Source: Colius striatus (taxonomy: Eukaryota; Chordata; Aves; Coliiformes; Coliidae). Taken from it: a stretch of DNA of 64,000 nucleotides. The DNA is taken from positions 6,330,001-6,394,000 of the forward strand of contig NC_084790.1 of NCBI RefSeq assembly GCF_028858725.1. Direction: 5' to 3'. The translations under genes were made by a program, and so were the position numbers. Every line of letters starts with the position of its first letter. Position 1 is the stretch's first letter. Below are positions 36,101 to 51,100 of the stretch, piece by piece. Under the pieces are notes generated by a model, which had not been told where the DNA came from, did no database searches, and worked only from the letters and a program-made list of their open reading frames with translations.

Positions 36101-39100
36101 CTGCGGTGGTTCTTGGTGGGCTGTGCTGTGCCTGAGTGGGGGTGGGGGGGACAAAGGCCTCGCTGTGTCTGCTGCAGCACTGGGAAGGTAGGTACAGATA
36201 GCTACTGATCCTGGCTGACTGCATGTTTCTGTTACAGGGAGGCCGGTGATGAGCTTCTCCTAACCATCCTGCGCTGCACGTCGGTAAATGGACTTTCTTC
36301 AGCATTCTCAGCACTGCCCTAGGTGGCCATGGCCAGCAGTGTGGCCTGCAGGGAAGGTGGGGCATCTTGGCTGGCAAGCAGGACACAAAGGCCCAACCAA
36401 AGCCATGAGGGAGCTGCACGGGTCCGCTGCTTTCATGCACATCCTTTGAGGAGGTTTTGGGGAGAGCCACTGGTAACTCCTCACAGCTGCACTGGGTGCA
36501 GGGCCAGGGCAACTTGCAGAGCCTGCCACATGGAGAGGCTTGCTGAACAGCTTGAGCCCATGGTCCCTGGAGCTGGAGGCTCCATCAGAAGCTCTGAGGG
36601 CCCAGCAGGCTCTGCAGGGGCCAGGAGGCCACAATAACTGGGATGTAAGCAGATCTTCTCAGCAAGCTGTGAACAGTCCACCAAGAACAGCCTGGAGTGC
36701 TCCGCACGTGCCAAGGTTGTCTGGGCCATGAGGACCCCCGAATGTGAAAGGCAGGTTCTGAGGCTGCAGAGCCATCATCTATCCTAGGTGCTTCTTGAGG
36801 TTTTCCTTTCTGAGTGCTAGAACAAATTCTCTGTTTTTCTCCAGGCTCTGTCTGGTGAAGGGCTAGGACCTGGGTGTGGATTGTACTTTGGAAACAGAAG
36901 CAAAGTTTTGTACTAAAACTTCATTGCTAGTTGCTTGTTCCTGTAGCAGAAAATTCCCCAGAAGGCATGCCCTGCTGACATGATACGTTTATCCACATGG
37001 ATTTCAATACGTGTAAAAGCTGAGCTGCAAAGCAAAGACAAAGCTGGGTTTGTGTGCTTTTTGACTTCTTGTGATGTATGAAAGTGGGCTGAAGGGGAAT
37101 TTCCTCCCTGCCCTGGAAAGTATTTTGGGATTGTATTTTGTTTGTTTGGAGTTTTTTACATTTTTGTTTATTCTTAGAAGCAAGAGTGGTGAGTCCTTCA
37201 GAAGAGTTACTGGAGCTCTCAGACTTAGGGTCCTGAGGTTTCTTGGCTATTCAGTAAAGATACATTAAAGAGAAAATCCTGTAAATATATTCTTTCTACC
37301 TAAAGTTTCCCAAGTGCTGGCATTCAATGGATGTGCACAAAGCTAAATTAACTGGAAAAACTGTAGCATATCCACTGAACAGTGGCTTCCCCCCTTGGTT
37401 AATCAGATCTCTCTTGCCCAGTGTTTTGGCTGTCAGTTTTGCCAGTCCTTGATCTGGCTCTGGAGATCAAAGAAAAAAATGAGATGGTTATGCAAGACCT
37501 GAGTGCCTGTCAAAAGGTGGAAAATGCAATGGCTTTTCAGAGAGGGAGGATGTCTAAAGGTCCCTTTGAACTCCTACCCTTCTATGATTCTATGATTGAT
37601 TCTATGATTCTGTGATTCTGTGATTCTATAATGTGGAAAACCCTTCATGGGATTTGGAACACGTTTCACAGGCCTTCATGCATTGTTGAGAAGCAAATGG
37701 GGCACAAACCCGTTTTTGTGTTTTCCTTTGCAGGTCACTTTAAGGACATCTCCAAATACAGCCAAAGCTGATCTTGGGTTTGGGTTTGGCTCTTTCCCCA
37801 CTCTGAAGGCAGCTGGGCTTAGAGCTGAGACGTGACACCTCCCATCAATGGATACCAGATCCTCTGCCAGGGCTGCTCTGACCACCCTAACAGGAATGTG
37901 CAAGGCTTTGGTCCTCCCCAGGGCAGCTGTGTGGCTGATGCTCAGTACAGCCTGGCAGCCTGTCTTGGTTTAGGCCCATCAGGGAACAAAAGACCACAAG
38001 TACCAAAGACCTGAAGACTGTCTAAGCTTAATTGGTGCTTAAGGTTCAGGACAAAACAGACCAGGCTACTGGGTTTGGGGAAGGAAACAGAAAATAATTT
38101 AATGCAACACTGACTAAAGCATAACCATAAACCCCAAAACATAACAAACATAAAACAACACAGAGTGGTGCAACAATGAAGAGTCCGACCAGCCCTTTAA
38201 GGCCGTCTTCTCCCCACCCCTCCCCTCTTCCCAGGCTCAGAGTCCTGATCCTGGTGTTTTTACCTCATTCCCCCCTGAACGGCCCAAGGGGGCATGGAGT
38301 GAGGGCTTCAGTCAGTCTATTCCTGATAGCTTCTGCCATTTGTCTCAGGGCAGGTTGGCTCCACACCAGTCCTCCCTGCAAGTCCATGGGGTACCTCACA
38401 CACACGGCAGCCTTGCACAGGCTGCTCTGACACGCATTTATCCCAAAAGTTGCAGCTCCTCTCTGCCTCACGTGTGGGGCTGCTCTGGGCCCGCAGGCTC
38501 TCCAGCACGGCCTGTGCCATGGCCACCTCCCCACACAGTCTCTCACATGGAGCTGCTGGTGGCTCTCAGTCCTGCCATGGCCCTGCATGGGTTGCAGGGG
38601 TTCAGCTGCATTCTCATCATGGCTTGCAGAGGGGTCTCTGGTCTGGTGCTCCTCCTTCCTTCCTCCTTCTCTGACTGTGGGTTCTGCGTGGTTGCCTCCA
38701 TCTTGTATCACTCTTACACCTCCTGCCAGCACTTCAAATTCCTGTCTCTAAATAGTGCTGGCAGAGGCGCCAGATTGGCCCAGCTGGGCCGGAGGTGGGT
38801 GTGAACCCAGGAGCTGGGGGAGAGGCCAAAAACTCTTTACCGGGTCTTCACTGCAACCCGCTCCCCCTGTTACCAAGCAAAAGCTGCTCCTTGCTAAACC
38901 ATGACACAGACTTTGGAAGGGTTTGCTGGCTGGGCACAGAGTTCTACCTGCCTGCTTTCCTCCATCCTTGTCAAGTGGCTTCGGGGCAAGATGGGGCGGT
39001 GGCAGGATGGGAGGCACCTGCACCTCTGGCAGGAGTGTAGGAATTGCTCTACTTTAAATCGTCTAGGAGGTTACTGAGGGATATTTTCAATTCCATGAAA

Positions 39101-42100
39101 AAAAGCCAAATACATTCAAAATTATTGGTTGAGATTATAGCATATTGAACATAAAAGGTTCCAAAGAAACATAAGGAAAAAATTCTACCCTGTTGAGGTG
39201 AGGGAGCACTGGCAGGGGCTGTGGAGTCTCCTTCTCTGGAGACATTCAAAACCCACCTGAATGGGTTCCTGTGTGACCTACTCTAGGTGGTCCAGCTCTG
39301 GCAGGGGGGTTGGACTGGATGACCTCTCAAGTTCCTTTCCAATTCTTGAGATTCTGTGATTCTGTGATTGCCTCCATTCTTCGGGAATACCGTGCTTTCC
39401 AAGGCCAGGACATATGAGCACAAGTCAGTGGTTCCTAGGCTCATGTGGTGTTTTATAAGCTTGGTAGGCATCTGTCTTGATGAAAGCATGGTTCTGTGTT
39501 AACAGTGCAATGAAGTCAAGTTGGCTTTTTAGCCTTGGGTCGTTTTCTTAAACATTTTCAATATGAGAGTATGCTCTAGAAACTCCAGCTGCACTGGGAA
39601 GTGCTGCACACACGGCTGTGTTCTTGTGATGCACTGACGGGGTTTTGTCTATCACTGCAAGGCACTCTGCAGATGTTGGTGTATGGTACTGTGTAGCCCC
39701 ATGACAAGACAGCTGTTGGTAGATTAACAATTGTTCTGCAGGATCCTGGCTTCACTGCAGGAGTTGAGGTGCCTAAACACAGCAGCTGGTTAGCCCGCAG
39801 TGATGTTAAGTGTGTGTACAGCCGCCATATATGTCCACATGTTGGACAGCTGGGTTTGGGTTCAGAAGGCAGGAACTGCCCAAATATGTCAAAAAGGCCT
39901 GTAGCAAGCCTGGAGACTGACTCTCCTAACAACACCTGTTCCTGTTGAGAAGCAGTGTGATGTGAGCAGCTTCAGCATGGGCTGTGATCACACCCCTGCC
40001 TGTACTGTGGGCCTCTGCCTCTCATCCGTAATTGCAACAAACAGAGCTGCCAACTGAGTACTGTTATTTTTTCAGGGCGGTCCTAAGTCATCGTTTCTTA
40101 CTGCAGAGAAGAGGGCAAGGCTGAAAACAAACCCCGTGAAAGTGCGGTTCGCAGAGGAAGTGCTGGTGAACGGACACACACAGGTCAGTGGGACATGGCT
40201 TGCACCTGGGCACCCTGGGCACTGCGTGCTGGGAGACAGATGCTGGGCTGGGCTAGCATGGCCAGGACCTACATGGTAGCTGCACCCTCACTGGTAGCCT
40301 GCCCTGGATGTGCATCCAGACATCTGATCCCACTGGTGATGGGATTACCAGGCTCACTGGTGACCAGGAGGGAACCTGACCAGGACGGCACCTCCAGAGG
40401 GTTTTGTCTTTGACTTGCTTACTTAGACAAATGGAAATTGCCTGCATGTACTACTTTTATCCTTTTACCACCAGGTCAGCTTTAAACCAGTAGTACAGCT
40501 GTGGCATATAGTCATCTCTTGAGCTTCTGATCTCTCTGTAGTAAACCTAGACTGAGGTCTGGGCGTGACAAATCCTAACCCTAAAGGTGAGAGGTGAATC
40601 CTATTGTCCATGCTGGTTTTATTTGCTGCCAAACTGTGGTATTTCTTTCAGTTCTTCAGCAGAGTTCAGGTAGTATTGTGTTCAGAGAGTTTGGTACCAG
40701 TGGCTTTGTTTTGCTGTTAAATTTGACATATGTTCTCTAGTTGCTACGGTGACAGCTTGTTGTGTTTCACATCCTTTCAGAGGGTTTCCACAGAGCATTC
40801 ACAGCTGTCTCCATAATATATTCTCCGTACACTGAGCCAATCTGTTCGTATGGAAAACAAGATCATGACTCACTGGAAGAATGCTGCAAATTTATCACAG
40901 GGTTTCTAGCACTGATAACAAATCATCTGGGTAAATATGAGTCTGCCCATAGCAGAGTAGGACAAGCAGTGAGAACACTTGTAGCTTCCCTGAAGTGCAA
41001 ACTGCTCTTAAATGTTTCCTTTTTATCTCTGTGTAACTTACTAAGCTCAATGTGGTTGGAATGGAGCAGGGTCAGTAGGGAGCCTTTAACTCTGTTTTGT
41101 TTTTCCTTTCGGAATGAAAAAATTCTGTGGTCAAAATACCACATGGCTGTCCTGAACTCACTGGTGCTGTTCAGTTGTTCAGGTCTGACCAAATCTTGTA
41201 CATTCTTTCCCTTTGAAATGACAATGAAGCAGCCACCAGGCCCTTATCTGCTTCTCTTCTAGGCTGTCTCTTGTTTCCCAACAAGTGGTGGGGACCTCTC
41301 CTGACCCAGCTTAGACAGAGCTTTCCCTATGGCAGGTATTTCCTCTTCTCCCCCTCTACCAGGGAAGAGGTGCAGCTAGAGGTGCCGTGGATGTCACCAG
41401 CCTACTAGACAGGCAGAGTGTGAATGCTCTGTCACACGTGCCTGACTCCAGGCATGTTGAAACACCTTCTTCTTCTTTGGCCTCTTCTCCAGAGCAGGAG
41501 AGAGTCAGGTGTGACTCCTGACATGTTTGTCAGTAAATCTCTCTAGATTCTGGGATCCTTTCCTTCCTGTCAAGTTGTTGCCATGTTTGCTGAAGCTTCT
41601 GCAAGGCTCATCTCTGTTCTACCAAGGGCTGTATTCATATCCCTCTGGTCTTAATGACAGGTCTGTCTGGGATCCTGTCTGAGCATTGTGGCAGCTGGAT
41701 CACCCTTCCTGACATGGGAACCAGATGCTGAACCCCTCATGTGATTGGGAGATGTGACACACAGGCCACAGAGCTCACAAGGCAGGGTAATAGGGAAGAG
41801 GAGGATGTGTTCTGGAAGTGGTCCCAGACCGAGATGACAGAGGCTGGTTGTGAGATACAGACAGACCTGAAAATGCCATCAGCTTCTGCTTTTTCTTACA
41901 GCTGGAAGTTCACACTGATATCTGCTTGGGAGCTTCCATGGAGCTGTTGCAGCCAGAGGTTGGGTACTGGTGTTGCAGTGCATGAAGGTCTCAGCTCTGT
42001 GCCATTCACTTACTGATTGCAAGGTGGTGTCTTTGAGAGGTCTGAAGAAGGCACCTTTGGAAGGAAACGCTGTACTCTGCGCTTCCTGCAAAGCCTCTGT

Positions 42101-45100
42101 CAATGTTCTGCTGAGCTAAGTTAATCACAGCTTTGCAATCGCAGAGGAGAGAGACAATCAGTGTATAGCTTGCCATTCATTTAATGAGAAAATAAAGGTG
42201 AGAGAAATTCATTGAGGTCCCGCTGGTGTTGGCTTCCCTTTCTAGCAGTTGGGTGTGGACCCTCTTGAGCAGTAAAATATTAGCACAAAGCAAGAGTAAA
42301 TAAGTTGGTTGCATGTTTATGACTTCTTTTTGTAAAAGCACTATTCACCATAGACAGTAGCTACTCCGTTTAAGTGTTTTAGAACCACTCTCCTTTCAGC
42401 AGCCTGATGTATTAAGGCAGCCAAAATGGGCATTATGGCCCTGAGAAGCTGCAAAGCCTTCTGTTTCAGTAAGTGTACTACTCTTGTCATCTTAATGGAG
42501 TGTTGCTAAATGATCTTTGTGTCAACTGGAAGGAACCCAGAGGCTGCCTTCTGCAGTTGAAACCTGAAACTCCAGTTTGGGAACATAAATTATTAATAAA
42601 CCTCAATGCTATTTGGTGTCCATTTTCTGTTGTGAGCTTATTATGTATTTCCTTATAACTGAATGACATGCAAGAGACGGGTCCCTTAGGATCCTCAGGT
42701 CAGCATCAATCAGTGTATTATTAGCAGCTGTGGACCTAGCTGTAACATGGAGTAAATCAACCTTGAAGCAGACAAAACAGGGGGGGGTTCAGCTACTTAA
42801 GTCACAGCAAAAGATTTCAGAATTAATTCATAGTAGTCTATTAGAGCCTGCACAAAGGAGAGAAATGCAGCCTGCGTATTCTGAGTATCTGATTGGATCT
42901 GACCAGCAGAGGGATGATACTCAATTTGTATATAAATTTCTATATTGTTGTTGAACCTTATGAGGTTCAACAAGGACAAGTGCAGAGTCTTGCACCTTGG
43001 GAGAAGCAACACCAGGACAGGCTGGAGATTGACCTGCTGGAGAGCAGCTCTGCAGAGAGAGACCCGGGAGTGCTGGTTAACAATAAACTAACCATGAGCC
43101 AGCAATGTGCCCTCGTGGCCAAGAAGGCCAATGGCAGCCTGGGATGCATCAAGAAGAGTGTGGGCAGCAGGTCAAGGGAGGTTCTTCTCCCCCTCCACTC
43201 TGCCCTGGTGAGGCCTCCTCTGGAGTCCTGTGTCCAGTTCTGGGCTCCCCAGCTCAAGAGGGACAGGGAACTGCTGGAGAGAGTCTAGCACGGGGCCACC
43301 AAGATGATCAGGGGACTGGAGCATCTTCCTTATGAGGAGAGAAACTGGGGCTGTTTAGCCTTCATAAGAGGAGGTGAGGGGAGACCTTATTAATACTAAA
43401 AAGTGTTTAAAAGGTGTATGTCAAGGGGATGGGCCAACATTTTTCTCTGTAGTGTAGGAAAAGGGGTAATAGACAAAAGCTGGAATACAAAAAGTTCCAC
43501 TTAAGGGAAAACTTCTTTACTGTAATAGTGAGGGAGCCCTGGCACAGGCTGCCGAGGGAGGGTGTGGAGTCTCCTTCTCTGGAGGTTTCCAAACCCACCT
43601 GGACATGTTCCTGTGTGACCTGCTCTAAGCAGACCTGCTTGAGCAAGGGGGGTTTACCAGATGATCTTTACAAGTTCCTTCCAACTCCTACCATTCTATG
43701 ATTGATTCTATGGTTTCATGGTCAGCTGTGTGCTGACTTTACGAGGCCCCATTCATATGATGACTGGTAGCTGCAGAAGCTACCAGAGAAAATGGGTAGT
43801 TGGTGTAAACCAGCATCACTTTTCTGAAACTGATGGAGGACCCAAAGCCTGACAAACATGTGATGTGTTTGTGCTGCTTCACATGAAGAAATTAGAGCTT
43901 GGGCTCAGGAATAGGGAACTGTCCCTCTGTTCAAGAAGGACAGGGAGCTGCTGGAAAGAGTTCAGTACAGGGCCACGAAGATGATTAAGGCACTGGAGCA
44001 TCTCCCTTGTAATGAAAAGCTAAGGGAGCTGGGGCTGTTCAGCCTGGAGAAGAGGAGATGGAGGGGTGAACTCATTAATGTTTACAAATATGTAAAGAGT
44101 GGGTGTCAGGAGGATAGAACCAGGCTGTTCTCAGTGATGTCCAATGATAGGACAAGGGGCAAGGGGTATAAACTGGAACACAAGAGGTTCCAAAGAAATA
44201 CAAGGAAGAATTTCTTCCCTGATGAGGTGAGGGAGCACTGGAATGGGCTGCCCAGATGGGTTGTGAAGTCTCTGGAGATTCAAACCCACATGAACGAGTT
44301 CCTGTGTGACCTACTCTAGGTGGTCCTGCTCTGGCAGAGGGATTGGACTGGATTATCTCTTGAAGTCCCTTCCAACCCTTAAGATTCTGTGATAGTGACA
44401 ATGTTCACTCTTTTTTTCTCAGTGTTGACTGTAGGCAGCTTGAATCTCACAAAACAGAGAGGAGAAGAACAGGCAGACATTCAGAAGGGTTTGTTCTGGT
44501 AGTGCTTCCAGGGTAAATGGGCTCTATTAAGAGCGATACAGGTTGTGACTATTATGAGGTGTTGCACAGCAAATTAAACATTGGAGAGATCGTGTTAGAA
44601 GTGCTATTCTCAACCTCGAGACCTTCATGACAAGTAGATAAACTCTTTAAGATTGGAGAAATGTGCTTATCCAATTATGTAAGAAGGATATCCTGAATGG
44701 GAAGTCTAAGGGTAGAGAAGTAAACTTTCTCAGCACTGAACATGAATAAAGTTGAAAACGAGAAGGACAGTGCGAATGAGCTCTACTGAAGGAATAAAGG
44801 GGAAGGCTCTAGACATCCTGAGAGGGCAGAGGCTAAGTTTCCAGACCCTTCTCAGAGCACTCACTGGTGGTGCTTTTGCAATGGGAGTCATTCCCTTATC
44901 TAATGCATTTGAGGTCTATGTTAAGAAACTCTGGTGACATCATCACCTGTTTGAGAAGCCCCAAAGTCACAAATCTTAGGCAAATGCACAATAAAAATTC
45001 CAGTGCATGTTTAGCTGAGTGAGTCCTACAGCCTTTTCATGGTAGCACAGAAGGTTTGGGTAGTGCTTGAGTTGAAGTCATGCCTGCTGCCAATGGGAAA

Positions 45101-48100
45101 GCATCAGTGTCAGGGAAGTGCTGCCTGGTGCCCAGTAATGGGAAGATGTCTTTTCTGGCATACGTTGCTGCTTTTCTGCTAATGAGCAGGGAAGATGGCT
45201 CTCAGCTTTCACTATCTGCCAGATCTTCCTGTGTCATGTGGGAACTGAACCGTGGGCATATCTGGGCATGTGCAGCTGTTGCACTGGCTAGAGTTTTATG
45301 GTAAAGGAATTGGTTATGTTGTCTTTCCCTTGCTCTGTGCCAGAAATATAATCAGGGAATGAAGCTTATGCCACAGAAGAGGATTGCAAAAGCGGAAAGA
45401 GATTTTCATTGATACTGGGATGTGCTGTGTCAGGCAGAGCAGCCTGGTGCCCAGAGGCTTAGCATCCAAGGATTAATGTTGTTGCTTTTGTTCTGCAGGG
45501 GAGTTCTCTTCTATGTATGCCCAATGTTCTCAAGGTATACTTGGAAAATGGACAGACGAAGGCTTTCAGGTTTGAGAGGAGCACTACTGTGAAGGTAATG
45601 ATATTCAGTTGTCTGTGTCTGTTCCCACCACCTGAATTCAATCCAGCAGCAGAGGTGCATGCAGTGGAACTTGCAGCCTCTTGGTTGTATTGCACAGCTA
45701 GTTGGAACTGGATTACTGGCTGATGCTGAGAATGCTGGATTTTCTATGCCTCTCCTGCAGAGGAGATGTTACTGTGGTTCATCTCTGTTTTCATCTCAGC
45801 AAGTGATTTTCACAGAACTCACAGGAGCTTGGCTACGAGACCACTACAGCTTTGTAAAGTGTGACTGAAGTTAGGCAAGAAGAGGGATTGGTGGGTGTTG
45901 TGATTTAAGCCCAGACAGCAACAAAGGACCACACAGCCACTCTCAGACTTGCCCCTCTCAAGGTGGGATGGAGAAGAGAAAAAGTAACAAAGGCAAAGGA
46001 CCTTACAGGTCAGTTTAAGGACAAGGAGGGATCACTCTGCAATTGTGGTCACAGGCAAAACAGAGTTGACTTGGGAATAACAAAAAATCAATTCAATCCA
46101 TCACAAATCAAAACCAGAGAAGGATAATGAATAGAACCAGGTCTTAAAAACAATCTTCCCCCCACCTCTACCTTCTTCCTGGGCTCAGCTCTGCTCCCCA
46201 TATCTCTGCCTCCTCCCCACCAGTGGTGTAGGGGGGCAGGAAGTCAGGGTTTTAGTCAGTCTGTCACATGCTGTCTCTGCTGCTCCTTCCTCCTCAAGGA
46301 GGAGAAGGCTTCTCACATTCTTCCCCTGTCCAGCATGGTGTCTTTCCCACAGGAGACAGTCCTCCACCAGCTTCTACAACGTGAGTTTTTCCCATGGGGT
46401 ACAAGTCAAGAACTGCTCCTGCATAGGTCCTTTCCACAGGCTGCAGTTCTTGAGAAGCAGACTGTTCCAACAGAAACAGCACAGGCTTCCAGGACAGTCA
46501 CAGCCTTCTTTGGGTGCCACAGGCTGCAGGCCAGTCCCAGCTCCACTGACAACCTTCATGGGCTGAGGAGGAATCTCTGCTCCAGGACATCTCCTCCCCT
46601 GCTTCTTCACTGACCTTGATGTCAGCACCGTTGTTTCTCTCCTATCCCTATTCTCCCATCCACTTCCTCCTTATGCTGTGAATTTTCCCTTCTCATGTAG
46701 TTAACATACAGACACCTGATTAGCTCAGCCTTTGCCAGGAGTGAGTTTGACTTGGAGACAGGGAAGCTTCAAGCAATTTCTTGCAGAGACGACCACTGCA
46801 GCCTCTTCCCTGCTGCTGAAATATCCCTCTACACAAACCCAATACAGTGAGGTACTGACAAATCAGCTGCTGTCTGCACAAACATTGCTCTCCTTGGAAA
46901 CCACATGGCAGAATACAGAGGAGGTTGTTTAATATAGCAGTGACAATGTGCATCCCTGAAAGGGAGAGCAAATGGATAGTGGAGTCCAGGTTTGGATATC
47001 ATGTTAACTGAGGAAATGCAATTGTGCCAGTTGTTATTTAAAGTGCCTGTCCTTGTTCCAGCCACATTTCTGCACTGGTGAAAATGTCTCCCTGTGGAGA
47101 GGGGAGTAGTGATTAACTGATTAACCCTCTGAGATGGAAAAGCAGTATCACCTCCCTAGGATCACTTGTGCTTGGAGGCATTACAAAGTTATCAACATTC
47201 TCTTCAAAATACAAGGTGCTGCTCTCTAGAGCCATTAGTCCTGTAACAGCTACTAGGAAGAACATTAATTCTACACCTGCTGAAACCAGGACAAGGGGAA
47301 AAGCAAAGAAATTTTGTTCATAGTGCACTGAAAGTGTTTATCAAAAAGAATGAGTTTATTTTCTAATTAATCTAATTCATCTCGTGCAAATAAGTCTCTG
47401 CAAGTCTTGTGACCTTCAGGGGAAAGAAAAGTAAAATGACGAAATAAAGCAAGAAGGTAGTAAGGAAAGGGGAGATGAGTTGTAAAGAGGGATTTGAATC
47501 CCCACCTGTAAGGGTTTAATTTCTAAAAGAAAGGTTAACCCTTCATGTTTTTCTTGAGTTGCTCACTTATGCCCTGGAACAAATTTTCCCCATCTGGAGC
47601 TGAACACAGCCCTCACCAGCATCCTCACAAAAACACTCCAATGGGTAAAATTACTAAGTTAGGTGTTTTCAAAAGTTCCTCTGCTGTTTGAGAGATCCTT
47701 GCCTGAGTTGAGTCAAGCTTTTGTGCTTACCTGAAGAGGCTTGAGTGAGACAAAGAAATTCCCTTTCAATTTGTACTTAGTAAAGCCCTGTGTGATATTT
47801 TCCGTTTGCCAAAAATAAACCTGCTTATTTCAACGACACTCTAGCATTCCACCAGGATTCTCCATAAAACAGCAGCTTCAGTCCTTTTAAAGATCTTTGG
47901 TAAGATCTTTCCAATTTTGCTCTCAAATTCTTCTTCATTGGTGGAGAGAAGTGTTTTTTATCAGTTCTTTGTAGTTTCACCGAAAGCATTGTAGAGCTCT
48001 AGAAAGCTGGAATGATTAACAGCAAACCTTTGGATCAAGGGAGACTGAAAGTGCTTAGCACATGCAAACCTAAAACCTACAGGGCCAAAAGTGCCAGCAT

Positions 48101-51100
48101 GAAGCAGCCCAGGGCATACAACTCTAGGAGATGGATTTGTTTACACCTTGTTTGCATCATGCTGTATTCTTAGCAAAGCAAACTGCAGTTTCCATGCCTT
48201 CTCCTCCTGACCTTGACTCCCTTCCTTACCAACTGGCTGGCAGCAGTGGTGGCTCTGACCACTGCTGACTGCCTGGTTGGCATGTTCTTTTCTTGCTTGG
48301 ACATCTAGCTGTTACAGCACAGCAGCTAACTGCCAAGCTTGTGCCCCACAGAGGTTTTCATCTCTCATACCACCACTTCTGATAAACTTGCAAGCTGTCT
48401 CTGACCTTGAAACCTCTGTGGTTTGTCTAGGTCAATGTGTTTGGAAGCTGTCAGTGAAGAGGGAAAGGCAGTACTCACATAAGCACTGGTTTACTGCTCT
48501 GTTGCAACACCAAACATGTTCTTGGCTGCAGAGAGTTTTGTGTCTGGCCACTGCCCTTTCAGTGCTGTCCCAAATGGCTGCCAGCAGCAGGCCAGAGTTG
48601 TCCACGTTCATGTGGTGTGTTCACAGTGCTTGGCAATAGTGTCTAAATGCTGTTTTCCATCTATGTGCCTTCCTTTCCCAGGACATTGTTCTCACCTTGA
48701 AGGAGAAGCTCTCCCTCCGGAGCATCGCACACTTTGCGCTTGCTCTGGAGGAGCAGTACAACGTGGCAAAGATCCACCTTCTGCACGAGGAGGAGCTCAT
48801 TGAGCAGGTGAGGAGAGCCCCTTGCATGCCCCTGTGCTGGGTGTCACAAGAGGGAGAGAGCTCGGTCCCATCCGCAGAGCTGCTGTCCTCTTCTCCCTGC
48901 CTGTTGCATGTGTTACACTACATGAACCTTAGTCTCTGGAGAAACATCAGTTTCAGGAGTGTCTCACTCTGTTCAGAGAGCCCATAGAGTGATGCCTTGG
49001 GCTGGTAATTGCCCAAGTAAAGCAGTCAGGTTTGAGCATGCTCTGTGCCACCCGTGGGTCTGTCTGCAGAGAGCTATTTGAGATGGTCTTAAAATAGGTG
49101 CTGTTTACAGTTGCCCATGTAGAGATGCAAGCAAGCCAGGTAGCACTTTGATTAAGTTTTAAATCAGAAGTTTACATCTTGCAAACATACAGCTAGCTCT
49201 GTTAGTAATTCTGCTGCTCTGCTAGTAATTCTGGACTAATCTAATTTGTGACAACGTGCCTGTTTGGGAGTCTCATCTCAGTGCTTTTGACTTGGTTGAT
49301 TGATGATCCACTGTGTTGCAGAGAGGTTCTGTAGCTAACAGTGTCCAACCACTGAGCATATGTGCTTGAGAATGTATTTGTTTCAGTTGATGAGCCTGTA
49401 TGGGATTTGCCCAAAATAAAATATGCTAATGTGTAACACAGGGGGCTTAACATTGTATTGACATTATGATGATGATCCAAGTGTCTGTTTAAGGCTGTCT
49501 TGTGACTCTGTCTTAGGTCTTAAAAGCAGAGAAGCTTGTCCCTTCCTCTTGTGATTATCATATGGCCTTGAAGCCTCTGTCCTGTTATACTGCAAGTGTT
49601 TGAGATCAGTGGGTATTACTGAAGTTTTGCTGTCAAAGGACTTCTAAGCTACCACAGGGAGACGCAAAAACCAGAAGAAGATCTGAAGATAAAACATTAG
49701 CAATGTCTCCTTGTATTTGCTAAGGACAACAACTAGCCTGCAGCCATCTTACTTGCCAGTAGCTTTAAATAATTTCTATGAGTTCATACAAGTCAGAAGC
49801 TTACAAGGCATTGATTAGGGAAGGGACTACAGCAATAGTTGTGGCATAATGCTGTTTGTCTGTTGCAGGTGGTCCAAAAAAGGGAATCTCATGACTACCG
49901 GTGCCTCTTCAGAGTTTGCTTTGTCCCAAGGGATCCCTTAGACCTCCTTCAGGAAGATCCAGTTGCCTTCGAATATCTCTACCTGCAGGTGAAATCAAGG
50001 CACTCAGGATCTTTTCTCACATAGTTGTCATTTCTGCTTTAAACCAAAGCATCCTTCAGGGCAGTTCAGTTATATGAATGTGAAGTGCAAAGCACTTAAC
50101 AACAGAGCATTTGGACTCTATTTGCCTTCAATTCTTAAATCTTGTCTTCAATTCTTAAAACTTATATGCTTGGCTTTTTAACAGAATGAGATTGAAATGA
50201 GCTGGGTAGCTCCCCTTGTTTGATGCACAGTAGTGATATCAGAGGTCTCATCCAGATTCCTTGAGTTCCCATCATCATGTTAACTCAGCTCTGTTTGTTC
50301 TAGAGCTGCAGTGATGTGCTTCAAGAAAGATTTGCTGTGGAAATGAAATGCAGTGTGGCATTGCGCCTGGCTGCTCTGCACATACAGGAGAGGATCTACG
50401 CTTGTGCTCAGCCACACAAAGTATCCTTGAAATACATTGAGTAAGTTCCCAAATTTCTGTATTATGTTATTGCTAAGCCTGGAAAAAGAGAGACACAGCT
50501 AGAAGTGGCATCAGCTCTGTGTTTGCCCAACGTTCAGCTCTAGGTAGAAGATTGCTTCTGACCTGAAAAGGCTGCAGTCTCTTGGTTGTGCCAGTCATTC
50601 CAGGGCCAGGTGGCTTCATGAGCCTCCCTGTCTTTAACCTGCTGAGCTGCTCAAATAATATGGGTGGTATAACAACTGCCTAAGCAGAGGGAAGTTCTGA
50701 CCTGTAGCTAAATGAAATTGTTGATGTCTCAGTTATCATTACTCAGATTGCTCCTGCTGGTATGCTGAGATTTGCATGCAGTAACTGAGAGAGGATAATC
50801 GTCAACTTTGCCTTTAAAGTACTGACAGTACATTACATCTTTTAATCCACTAGAATTGTATCAGAAATACCTGATTTCATTATAAGTGATAGGTCTTGTG
50901 AAGTAATGGGATCTGGAAAACAATAGGGAAGAATGCTTTCACAAGCAGCAGGTGTGTACTGCATGTCAGGTACTGCATATCAGTGCTGTTGGACCACAGT
51001 TCCCCTAAAGAACAGCGCTGCTTTGAGGGCTTATGATGAGGCAAGTCATTAAACAAGAGACTTTTGTGTGGTAACTGCACCATAGAGCCTCCAAGCACCA

